A stretch of DNA of 64,000 nt from Dietzia timorensis (GTDB taxonomy: Bacteria; Actinomycetota; Actinomycetes; Mycobacteriales; Mycobacteriaceae). The notes beneath the pieces were generated by a model. The model was not told where the DNA came from. It was given only the letters and a program-made list of their open reading frames with translations, and ran no database searches. The translations under genes and the position numbers were made by a program. Shown in pieces: positions 45,212 through 53,500 of the stretch. The stretch lies in contig NZ_CP015961.1 of NCBI RefSeq assembly GCF_001659785.1, positions 3,162,001 through 3,226,000 on the forward strand, in the 5' to 3' direction. Every line of letters begins with the position of its first letter. Positions within the stretch are counted from its first letter, which is position 1.

Positions 45212-45280
45212 GTTACTTGTCGACCTCGGGTCGTCTGAGGTCGGCAGGGCGCACATTCCAACCAAAGGACTGAATACTTC

Positions 45281-46630
45281 ATGGCTCAGGGCAATAACGA
45301 CCTGTACTCCCAGCTCGTCTCCTCGGCGCCCGGTGCGTTTATCGCCGGCCGCGTCGGACTTCCGCAGCCGGAGCCGCTGCGCCGCTACGCCAAGGGCGAG
45401 CCGGCGCTTACCGGCCCGGTCCTCATCGGCGGCGAAGGCCGCCTTGCCGAGCCGATCCGCGAGATGCTCTCGGGCGACTACGAGATCGCCGACGCCGGCT
45501 ACGAGGGTAAGTTCGGCGCTCTCGTCTTCGACGCCACCGGCGCTCGCAAGCCCGAGGACCTGCGGGAGATGTTCGACTTCCTGCAGCCCGTGATCCGCAA
45601 GGTCGTGCCGTCGGGCCGCGTTGTCGTCCTGGGCACCACCCCGGACGAGACCGGTTCGGTCGAGGAGCGCATCTCCCAGCGCGCCCTCGAAGGCTTCACC
45701 CGTTCCCTCGGTAAGGAAATGCGCCGCGGCGCCACCGTGTCTCTCGTCTATGTCTCCGCGAAGGCCGACACCGGCCTCGCGGGCGCCGAGTCCACGCTGC
45801 GCTTCATCCTCTCGGGCAAGTCGGCCTATGTCGACGCCCAGGTCTACCGCGTCGACGACAAGCCGGCCACCGCTCCCGCCGACTGGGATGCCCCGCTCGA
45901 GGGCAAGGTCGCCGTCGTCACCGGCGCGGCCCGCGGCATCGGCGCCACGATCGCCGAGGTCCTCTCGCGCGATGGCGCGCATGTCATCTGCTGCGACATC
46001 CCCGCCGCAGGCGAGGGGCTTTCCGAGACCGCGAACAAGGTCGGCGGCACCTCGCTGCCCATCGACGTCACCTCGGCTGACGCCGCAGAGGTCATCGCGA
46101 AGCACGTCACCGAGCGCCATGGCGGCAAGCTCGACATCATCGTCCACAACGCCGGCATCACCCGCGACAAGACGCTTGCCAACATGGACTCGGGCCGCTG
46201 GGACTCCACCTTCGCCGTGAACCTCATCGCGCCGGAGCGCATCACCGCCGAGCTCACCGAAAAGGGCATCCTCGGCGAGGGCGCCCGCGTTATCGGCGTT
46301 TCCTCGATGGCCGGCATCGCCGGTAACCGCGGTCAGACGAACTACGCCGCCACCAAGGCCGGCGTCATCGGTTTCGTCGACGGCGCCTCGGAGCAGCTCG
46401 CAGACAAGAAGATCACGGTCAACGCCGTGGCCCCGGGCTTCATCGAGACCCAGATGACCGCTGCCATCCCCTTCGCCACCCGCGAGGTCGGACGCCGCCT
46501 CAACTCGATGCAGCAGGGCGGCCAGACAGTCGACGTCGCCGAGACCATCGCCTACTTCGCCAACCCGGCGTCGTCCGCCGTCACGGGCAATGTGATCCGT
46601 GTCTGCGGCCAGTCGCTGCTGGGAGCGTAG
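45281..46630 (+). CDS. fabG4: 3-oxoacyl-ACP/CoA reductase, high-molecular-weight FabG4 type
   Basis: A 449-residue two-domain SDR, near the length of mycobacterial FabG4. Residues 1-205 form a non-catalytic Rossmann-like domain ([19 protein letters not shown]). The C-terminal SDR domain has NAD(P) loop [13 protein letters not shown] (near 217), [14 protein letters not shown] (near 288), catalytic Ser in [11 protein letters not shown] (near 344) and Tyr/Lys in YAATKAG (near 357). It reduces 3-oxoacyl thioesters using NAD(P)H, probably in mycolic/fatty acid metabolism. AAAGGA lies about 12 bases upstream. htdX follows 8 bp later, so the pair forms an operon. Confidence 0.93.
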   Translation: MAQGNNDLYSQLVSSAPGAFIAGRVGLPQPEPLRRYAKGEPALTGPVLIGGEGRLAEPIREMLSGDYEIADAGYEGKFGALVFDATGARKPEDLREMFDFLQPVIRKVVPSGRVVVLGTTPDETGSVEERISQRALEGFTRSLGKEMRRGATVSLVYVSAKADTGLAGAESTLRFILSGKSAYVDAQVYRVDDKPATAPADWDAPLEGKVAVVTGAARGIGATIAEVLSRDGAHVICCDIPAAGEGLSETANKVGGTSLPIDVTSADAAEVIAKHVTERHGGKLDIIVHNAGITRDKTLANMDSGRWDSTFAVNLIAPERITAELTEKGILGEGARVIGVSSMAGIAGNRGQTNYAATKAGVIGFVDGASEQLADKKITVNAVAPGFIETQMTAAIPFATREVGRRLNSMQQGGQTVDVAETIAYFANPASSAVTGNVIRVCGQSLLGA

Positions 46631-46638
46631 TTCCGGAT

Positions 46639-47598
46639 ATGAGCACTCCCAAGCTGAACCCCGACGTCACCTTCGAGAAGTTGCCGGAGGTGCCGAACCT
46701 GCTGAGCATGTACGGCAAGGCGGCCGTGGATCAGGTGCCCGTCCTGGGCACCAATCGCAAGGCCGACTCCATGCCGTCCATCGGCTACGAGGTGTCCGGC
46801 ATCTCGGTGAGCGCCCATGAGCTCGCCCAGTACACGGAGGTCACCGGCCTCCGCCTGGCGAGTGAGCTGCCGCTCACCTACCCCTTCATCCTTACCTTCC
46901 CGGTGGCGATGAAGCTGATGACCTCGAAGGAGTTCCCGTTCCCCGCGATGGGCGCGGTGCACCTGCGCAACGAGATCACCTCGAACCGCCCGATCCTGGT
47001 CGGCGACGAGCTGTTCATCCGCGTGTGGGCCGAGAATCTCCGCGAGCACCCGAGCGGGCTGCTCGTCGACGTCGTCTCCGAGGTCTACACTCCGAACGAG
47101 CCGGATCCGGCGTGGCGCCAGGTGTCTAGCTTCCTGTCGAAGCGACGCACCTCGCTCACTCCTCCGAAGGACGCACCGCGTCCGGAGAAGCCGGAACCGC
47201 CGACGGCCAACGAGATCGGCGACCCGACGACGACGCTGTCGGTCGACGGCGGCCAGATCTCGAACTACGCCGAGGTCTCGGGCGACCGTAACCCGATCCA
47301 CGTGTCCGCAGTGGGCGCGAAGGCGTTCGGTTTCCCGAACACCATCGCCCACGGCATGTGGACCGCCGCGGCGCTTCTCGGCTCGGTCGAGGGCGACATC
47401 CCCGCGCAGGCCCGCTACACCGTGCAGTTCGGCAAGCCCGTCGTGCTGCCGGCGAAGGTGCTGGTCTACGCCCGCGAGAACGTCGCCGCCGATGCGGTGG
47501 ACGGTGTCGAGGCCTCCGAGGGCGGCTGGACGATCACCGCGCGCAAGCCGCGTAAGCTCGGCCACGTCTTCGCCACGGCCACCATCGAGTCGCTCTAA
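46639..47598 (+). CDS. htdX: MaoC-like (R)-hydroxyacyl dehydratase, HtdX type
   Basis: A 319-residue double hotdog dehydratase. The first hotdog (about 1-150: GYEVSGISVSAHELAQYTEVTG, LPLTYPFILTFPVAMKLM) is degenerate. The second (about 190-319) carries the catalytic hydratase 2 motif SGDRNPIHVSAVGAKAFGFPNTIAHGMWTAA, with Asp/His active-site residues. It dehydrates (R)-3-hydroxyacyl thioesters, the step after FabG4. Translation starts 8 bp after the fabG4 stop. A terminator follows. This cotranscribed reductase-dehydratase pair is conserved in mycobacteria. Confidence 0.92.
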   Translation: MSTPKLNPDVTFEKLPEVPNLLSMYGKAAVDQVPVLGTNRKADSMPSIGYEVSGISVSAHELAQYTEVTGLRLASELPLTYPFILTFPVAMKLMTSKEFPFPAMGAVHLRNEITSNRPILVGDELFIRVWAENLREHPSGLLVDVVSEVYTPNEPDPAWRQVSSFLSKRRTSLTPPKDAPRPEKPEPPTANEIGDPTTTLSVDGGQISNYAEVSGDRNPIHVSAVGAKAFGFPNTIAHGMWTAAALLGSVEGDIPAQARYTVQFGKPVVLPAKVLVYARENVAADAVDGVEASEGGWTITARKPRKLGHVFATATIESL

Positions 47599-47632
47599 CG
47601 CCCCTCGCGCCGTGGGCCCGGGCCTACGTCAA

Positions 47633-47680
47633 AGCCGCGCTCCCTGTTCCTTTTCGGTTCAGGGGGCGCGGCTCTTTATT
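47633..47680. terminator. terminator hairpin after htdX
   Basis: AGCCGCGCTCCCT (47633-47645) pairs with AGGGGGCGCGGCT (47661-47673), one wobble, with TCTTTATT after it. It separates htdX from the converging hypothetical gene at 47697 and probably serves both. Confidence 0.78.
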
Positions 47681-47696
47681 GCCCGCCAGCCAGCGG

Positions 47697-48455
47697 TTAG
47701 TTGATCTTGTCGGCCAAATACGCCAGATTCGATTCCGGACCGACTTCCACCGTCTCGAGTTCCTTATCCGCCAACAAGCTTCGCGCCGCATCCGCCGAAC
47801 AGCCGACGATCGTCGAGTCGTAGTCGATCTCGGAGAACGTGAACCATTCTCGGCTGTCCGGCCAGGCGACGTTCGGCAGATATCCCCACTCCGTCGTCGC
47901 GCCGCCGCCAGGCATGGACGCCCGAAGCTCGTCGAGCGGTCCACGAAAATAGTAGGCCTCCCGCCATCCGCGGGTGCTGTACGCCTCGTCGCGTTCGCGT
48001 TCCGAAAGCGGCGTCTGCCCTGGATTGCCGAGTCCGGTTCCGGGCCAGAACCCCACAGTCACCAGGTCCGCTTTACCACCCCGCGCAAGCGCGTCGAGGA
48101 CTCTCGCGAACATGTGTGGTTTGAGGGTCCCTCGTCGCGGGCACTTCCCGCCTTCCCACTGCGCGTCGGGGTCGTCGCTGCCAATGATTCTGTGCCACTG
48201 CACTTCCGGGTGAATGACCGTGCCGAATCGCGCGGCCACCTCGGACCACCGCATCGTCTCACCGTTTCCGCCAACGTCGACCGGATGCAGCACCCGGACG
48301 TATGCGTCGAATCCCCGTGGAACGAACTTCCCCACCGCGCCGAATTCCTCGTCGAACTCGATCTCAGCCCACGCCTCGGGCGCATTCGCTGAGGGCTCGA
48401 AGCCTTCCAACCACATGCGCCAATTCCACCATGGACTTACACCCGCGCGCTCCAC
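47697..48455 (-). CDS. hypothetical actinobacterial protein
   Basis: A 252-residue protein of a widespread uncharacterised actinobacterial type. GFDAYVRVLHPVDVGGNGETMRWSEVAARFGTVIHPEVQWHRI and GTLKPHMFARVLDALARGGKADLVTVGFWPGTG are its most distinctive stretches, followed by YYFRGPLDELRAS and WFTFSEIDYDSTIVGCS. It is cytoplasmic, with no membrane helix. Function unknown; do not assume a role. GTG at 48455 has GAGG 4 bases upstream; an in-frame ATG at 48416 (MWLEGFEPS) is the alternative. It is the last gene in the minus-strand block that begins with the giant surface protein, 99 bp after the HTTM gene. Confidence 0.7.
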   Translation of the reverse strand: MERAGVSPWWNWRMWLEGFEPSANAPEAWAEIEFDEEFGAVGKFVPRGFDAYVRVLHPVDVGGNGETMRWSEVAARFGTVIHPEVQWHRIIGSDDPDAQWEGGKCPRRGTLKPHMFARVLDALARGGKADLVTVGFWPGTGLGNPGQTPLSERERDEAYSTRGWREAYYFRGPLDELRASMPGGGATTEWGYLPNVAWPDSREWFTFSEIDYDSTIVGCSADAARSLLADKELETVEVGPESNLAYLADKIN

Positions 48456-48475
48456 AAAGCCTCAAGAACCGTTCC

Positions 48476-48488
48476 TATGACGTCGGAG
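48476..48488 (-). repeat. recurrent motif copy, CTCCGACGTCATA (minus strand)
   Basis: An exact consensus copy on the minus strand, 67 bp after the HTTM gene's stop and just before the 47697 gene start. It is codirectional with both. Confidence 0.5.
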
Positions 48489-48554
48489 ATTCCTTAGCCC
48501 CACCCGCGGATCTGCGCACCCACGCAGCCTTCGCGCATTGCGCGGCCGGCCCCG

Positions 48555-49697
48555 CTAGGACCGTGTCTTGTCCAGCGTGCCGGAATCCTCTTTTTCGTCC
48601 GCCTTCTTCTTGGAATCGGCCTCGGCCACTTTGTCGTTCTCGCCCGAATCGTCATCGCCCGACGACTCGCCCAGCTCGGCCTTCCCCGAGGATCCGGGTA
48701 TCAACTTCTGCACGAAGGGAATCTTGGACAGCGTCAGCTGCAACCAGCCGACTATCGCCACCCACGTCGCTCCGGACACCAGAACCGCGTCTGCCGAGGC
48801 CATGATCCCGGAGAAGAACGGAAGTCCCATAAGCAGGGCGATTCCCAAATGCATGCCGAGCATGAGGATCAGTGCCACGCGTCGCGTGATCTTATTGAAC
48901 AGCAAGAACGGGAACGCGATCTGCGCGAGCACGGATACGTAGGTGACGATGAACACCGGCAGCGCGAAGTACGTGAGCAGGTCGGCGAGAGGAGGGAACA
49001 CTCCGTACGCCTCGGACTGCAGTGGGTAGTAGACAGCAGTTCCGTTCTGCCACAGCGTTCCCTGGACCTTGTAGAGTCCTGCCTCGAGATAGACGAGGCA
49101 GACCTGGGCGACGACCATACACAATCCGATGTTGTGCAGCACGGAGCCGACCTGCGTCTCGACGCTCTTCTTCGCTGCGCGGCGACGAGAGTCCAAAGAC
49201 CAACGGCGCGAGACGTCGACCAAAATCAAGTAGATGAGCATAATTCGGATGAAGTAATTGCCGCCGTCCGCGATCGGCGTATTCTGCGCGTTAATAGCCG
49301 TGTACGCAATGAATAGCAGTGGCGTAATAAATCGAGTTCGCCACCCGAGGACAAACGCGATAACGAGCGCGATCGTGACCACGTACCACGCCCAAAACAG
49401 ACCCGGCCCTGCCTCCTGAAGCACGTTCAGCGGGAACTTGTATCCGAGAACCTCGCGGTAGGGCTGCCAGTAGGCCGAGCCCGGACCCCAGATTTTCGAC
49501 GCGATCGGCAGGTTCGCCAAAAGCCACCCGAGCAAGAAAAGTCCGGACGCGATACGCATTACGGCGAAGCCGTAGTCGGCGTGCCTGTCCGAGATAAACC
49601 ACGCGACAACGCGGTCGAACAGCCGGCGAGGTGAGTCCCGTTGCCCGCGTATCCAGGTTCGGATAGGTGTGGAATCTTGGGGCTTTATCAGCTCCAT
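48555..49697 (-). CDS. HTTM domain (SdpB / vitamin K-dependent gamma-carboxylase-like) membrane protein
   Basis: A 380-residue integral membrane protein with about eight helices. YGFAVMRIASGLFLLGWLL, TRFITPLLFIAYTAINAQNTPIADGGNYF (extracytoplasmic loop), VYLEAGLYKVQGTLWQNGTAVYY (the conserved HTTM turn) and FVTYVSVLAQIAFPFLLF-type helices identify the HTTM family, to which Bacillus SdpB belongs. The C-terminal tail from about 315 is highly charged. SdpB works with SdpA to mature the cannibalism peptide SDP; here an SdpA-like gene overlaps it directly. The ATG at 49697 overlaps the upstream stop by 10 bp, with GGAGG about 10 bases before. Co-operation with the SdpA-like protein is strongly implied. 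Confidence 0.82.
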   Translation of the reverse strand: MELIKPQDSTPIRTWIRGQRDSPRRLFDRVVAWFISDRHADYGFAVMRIASGLFLLGWLLANLPIASKIWGPGSAYWQPYREVLGYKFPLNVLQEAGPGLFWAWYVVTIALVIAFVLGWRTRFITPLLFIAYTAINAQNTPIADGGNYFIRIMLIYLILVDVSRRWSLDSRRRAAKKSVETQVGSVLHNIGLCMVVAQVCLVYLEAGLYKVQGTLWQNGTAVYYPLQSEAYGVFPPLADLLTYFALPVFIVTYVSVLAQIAFPFLLFNKITRRVALILMLGMHLGIALLMGLPFFSGIMASADAVLVSGATWVAIVGWLQLTLSKIPFVQKLIPGSSGKAELGESSGDDDSGENDKVAEADSKKKADEKEDSGTLDKTRS

Positions 49698-50440
49698 GCG
49701 TCGAACACCTCCTGGTCGAACTGGGTGGCCGCCCTCCAGCCGATCTTTGTCCACGATTCGGCCTTTTCGTCCGATGCCTCGTGCCGGTCATCGAATGTGG
49801 GCACGGAATCTCGGCGCATTCGCACTTCGACCAGCGACACGGCGTCGCCATACTCCTCGTGCATATATAGGGTTCCTAGTCCGACCGCGACCGATTCGAG
49901 TCGCTCGTAGTTCCGCATATTGTGGAGTTGGCCTGGCGAGTACTGCTGTTCGGCCTGTGCGGAGTCAAGGTCGATTCCGAATACCGGCTCGCCCTCAATG
50001 TGGTTCGCCTCGACTGCCTTACGTTGCTCATCCGTGAGTTTCGCGGCAACCGGCCACAAGCGTCCGTGCACTACCTTCGACTGCCGGGTTTCACGATTGG
50101 CAAAAATGTTGTAGTCCACCGCTTCGAGCTCCTCTGCAGTGACGTTTCGCCACGGAGTAAACTCGGCGCCTCGAGAATCTCCTCCCGCGCAGACATCGTG
50201 CGGGCTGATACACGCTCGAACCAGCATGTTCTCGTCCTGAGAGTATGGTCCGGGCGCGAAAAGGTTCCACCCCTGGTCAAGCGGTCCCAGAAAGTACTTA
50301 CTCAATCCGGGCTGGAGGGCTTGCTTGACCGGTGTGTCGGGGCCGGTGTAGGCAAGGGTGGCTCCGATATGGCCTGCGGCGAACAGCCCAACTACGGCCA
50401 GGACAATCGCTGGGAACCGGCGAATCCGTTGCTTGGTCAT
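49688..50440 (-). CDS. DUF5819 (SdpA-like) membrane-anchored protein
   Basis: A 250-residue protein with one N-terminal transmembrane helix (FPAIVLAVVGLFAAGHIGATLAY, about 9-31) and an extracytoplasmic domain. KYFLGPLDQGWNLFAPGPYSQDENMLVRA is the diagnostic DUF5819/SdpA segment (P-L-x-Q-x-W-x-L-F-A-P). The rest includes FTPWRNVTAEELEAV and YERLESVAVGLGTLYMHE. In Bacillus SdpA acts with the HTTM protein SdpB to process the SdpC toxin precursor. An alternative TTG start lies at 50461. It ends overlapping the HTTM gene and begins 78 bp after the giant surface gene, all codirectional. Confidence 0.82.
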   Translation of the reverse strand: MTKQRIRRFPAIVLAVVGLFAAGHIGATLAYTGPDTPVKQALQPGLSKYFLGPLDQGWNLFAPGPYSQDENMLVRACISPHDVCAGGDSRGAEFTPWRNVTAEELEAVDYNIFANRETRQSKVVHGRLWPVAAKLTDEQRKAVEANHIEGEPVFGIDLDSAQAEQQYSPGQLHNMRNYERLESVAVGLGTLYMHEEYGDAVSLVEVRMRRDSVPTFDDRHEASDEKAESWTKIGWRAATQFDQEVFDAWS

Positions 50441-50518
50441 GCGTGTAGATCCGATCTTCAACTTCGCATTTTTTCACGGTTCAGGGCCCCGGTTACGGCG
50501 CCCTGAAGCCTCGTACAG

Positions 50519-53500
50519 CTATTCCGAGACGCGCTGGCGGTTCACGAGCAGCGCCCCACCGACCAGCGCCAATAGTATTGCCAATCCCGCCGCGGCAGCG
50601 CCGAATAAGGAGGATTGACGCTCGGGTGTTGCTTCAACCGTCGCGATCGGCTCGATCAGCGAACCCGAGACCACTCCCGTCGGCGAGGAATAGGTGTTCG
50701 CGTTATCCCGACACGTGCACTGGCCATTCCCATTGTTGTTATCGAATACCCCGAAGAAGTTGCTGCTCGCAGCGTTGATATCCGGAATATGGAAGTTCGG
50801 GAATTCGAACGGCGGCAGCTGGAATCCGCCGATGCTCGCCCCCTGCTGCTCCGGGAAGTTCTGGGCGATAAAGTTGATGAGCCCGACGATTCCAGCGATC
50901 CCTAGGCCGACAGCCAGTAGACCAAGCAGTGGCCCGCTAGTCGACCCGGAGGATCCGGAAGATCCGGAGGATCCCTCGGACGAACCGCCGGATGTGTTGT
51001 CCGACGTGTTTGCAGCGGTGTTCACTGCGGTATTGGCATCAGTGTTGAGGTCGGTGTTGTCTCCCGTGTTGTCCGCAGAGTTCGCGTCCGTATTCACCTC
51101 GGTATTGGCTTCTGTGTTCACATCCGTGTTCTCGGACGTATTCGCATCGGTGTTTTCAGCCGTGTTGTCCGTCGTATTCGCCGAAGTGTTGTCCGCAGTG
51201 TTATCACTTTCGGAAATGAGCGTGAACAACTCCGTGTCCGATAGTCGAGGCGCGGTTAGATCCCTAACCGTGACCATGTAGTCGCCAAGCTCGAGATCCT
51301 CGGACTTGATTCGGAACGATAGCTCTCCATCCGAATCGACAGTCACAGAACCGATCCATTCGCCCGGATCTGCCGGAGCAATTGCCATTACGCCAATATG
51401 CGTGGCCAAAGCACGGAGAGCGACCTCAGGAGTCAAGACCTCGCCGTCGACTTCCCTCAGGAATGCGTCCGCCTTTCCGTCCGGTGTGTACCCGGTTCCA
51501 TAGACAAGCACGTTATCGACACCCTTAACTGCTCGATTCGGAGTTAGGTCAATCGAGGCGACCGCGGTGTTGTCTGCCGTGTTTTCAGCCGTGTTCTCGG
51601 CCGTATTCACCTCGGTGTTGTCGGCCTCGTTATCCGCCGTGTTCTCGGCCGTATTCACCTCAGTGTTGTCGGCCTCGTTGTCTGCCGTGTTCTCCGAAGT
51701 GTTCGTGTCGGTGTTGTCCGCGGTGTTGTCGGCCTCGTTATCCGCCGTGTTCTCGGCCGTATTCACCTCGGTGTTGTCGGCCTCGTTGTCTGCCGTGTTC
51801 TCCGAAGTGTTCGTGTCGGTGTTGTCCGCGGTGTTGTCGGCCTCGTTATCCGCCGTGTTCTCGGCCGTATTCACCTCAGTGTTGTCGGCCTCGTTATCCG
51901 CCGTGTTCTCGGCCGTATTCACCTCGGTGTTGTCGGCCTCGTTGTCCGCGGTGTTCTCCGCAGTGTTCGTGTCGGTGTTGTCCGCTTCGTTGTCTGCCGT
52001 GTTGTCCGCGGTGTTGTCGGCCTCGTTGTCTGCCGTGTTCTCCGCGGTGTTGTCCGCTTCGTTGTCCGCCGTGTTCTCGGCCGTATTCACCTCGGTGTTG
52101 TCGGCCTCGTTGTCTGCCGTGTTCTCGGCCGTATTCACCTCGGTGTTGTCGGCCTCGTTGTCCGCGGTGTTCTCCGCGGTGTTGTCGGCATCATTCTCCG
52201 CGGTGTTGTCCGCGGTGTTCTCCGCAGTGTTCGTGTCGGTGTTCTCCGCGGTGTTGTCGGCCTCGTTATCCGCCGTGTTCTCCGCAGTGTTCGTGTCGGT
52301 GTTGTCGGCCTCGTTGTCCGCGGTGTTCTCCGCAGTGTTCGTGTCGGTGTTGTCCGCGGTGTTCTCCGCAGTGTTCGTGTCGGTGTTGTCCGCTTCGTTG
52401 TCTGCCGTGTTGTCCGCGGTGTTGTCGGCCTCGTTGTCTGCCGTGTTCTCGGCCGTATTCACCTCGGTGTTGTCGGCATCGTTGTCCGCCGTGTTCTCCG
52501 CGGTGTTGTCCGCTTCGTTGTCTGCCGTGTTCTCGGCCGTATTCACCTCGGTGTTGTCGGCCTCGTTATCCGCCGTGTTCTCGGCCGTATTCACCTCAGT
52601 GTTGTCGGCCTCGTTGTCTGCCGTGTTCTCCGCAGTGTTCGTGTCGGTGTTGTCCGCGGTGTTGTCGGCATCGTTGTCCGCCGTGTTCTCCGCAGTGTTC
52701 GTGTCGGTGTTGTCCGCGGTGTTGTCGGCATCGTTGTCTGCCGTGTTCTCCGCGGTGTTGTCGGCATCATTCTCCGCGGTGTTGTCCGCGGTGTTCTCCG
52801 CAGTGTTCGTGTCGGTGTTCTCCGCGGTGTTCGTGTCCGTGTTGACCTCGGTATTAACCTCAGTGTTTTCGTCTGTATTGTCCGCCGTATTGTCGTCGGT
52901 CGGGTCAGCATTGGTCACTGCAAGCCCATCCGTCGCCGACTCACCCGACGTCGCTGTTGCCTCGACGGAGTACTCCGTGCCCGCCGGCGTCCCCTCAGGT
53001 ACCTCGAGCTGGGTTGTAAAGCTCCCCTCGCCATCGGTCGTCACCGTGACGGGGTCGCCGATCGGATCGCCATTCACATCAAGAAGCTGGACTTCAACTT
53101 CGGTATTCGGCGGGAATTCGGTTCCCGTCACCGTCGTCGTGTCGCCATCGCGCACAGAATCCGGAGCTAGCGAAATCTCTGGAACCTGAACATCCGCGCG
53201 CACCGTGGAAGACGCGAGGCCGATCCTGACTGCCTCAGAAGCGGGCAGCAATTCCAGCGCCACCGCGTTGACGGTAAACGACTCCGCCCCCAGATATCCG
53301 GGCGTCGGCTGCTCATTGATCGTCACCTGAACGACCTCGGAAAGCACCCCTGAAAGCACCGGGTCCAAAGTGTCGAGAATCGGATCCACCGCAGCGTCGA
53401 GAGTGCTCTCCAGCTGCGTCGTCGCCGTGGTTACCAACGTTCCCGTAGCAGCCCGAAGGGGAGCAAAAAGGACGGACTCGAGTGGAGCTACCAATCCACC

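Noticed and set aside
51560-52891. CRISPR-like or non-coding satellite repeat
   Set aside because: The 12-bp units are contiguous with no unique spacers and keep the reading frame of a secreted protein, so they are coding tandem repeats.
51567-53189. A 540-residue open frame on the plus strand reading F/L-S-A-V repeats
   Set aside because: It is the antisense shadow of the Asn-tetrapeptide repeat: a 12-bp period keeps the opposite frame open. It lacks a ribosome site and a plausible protein composition.
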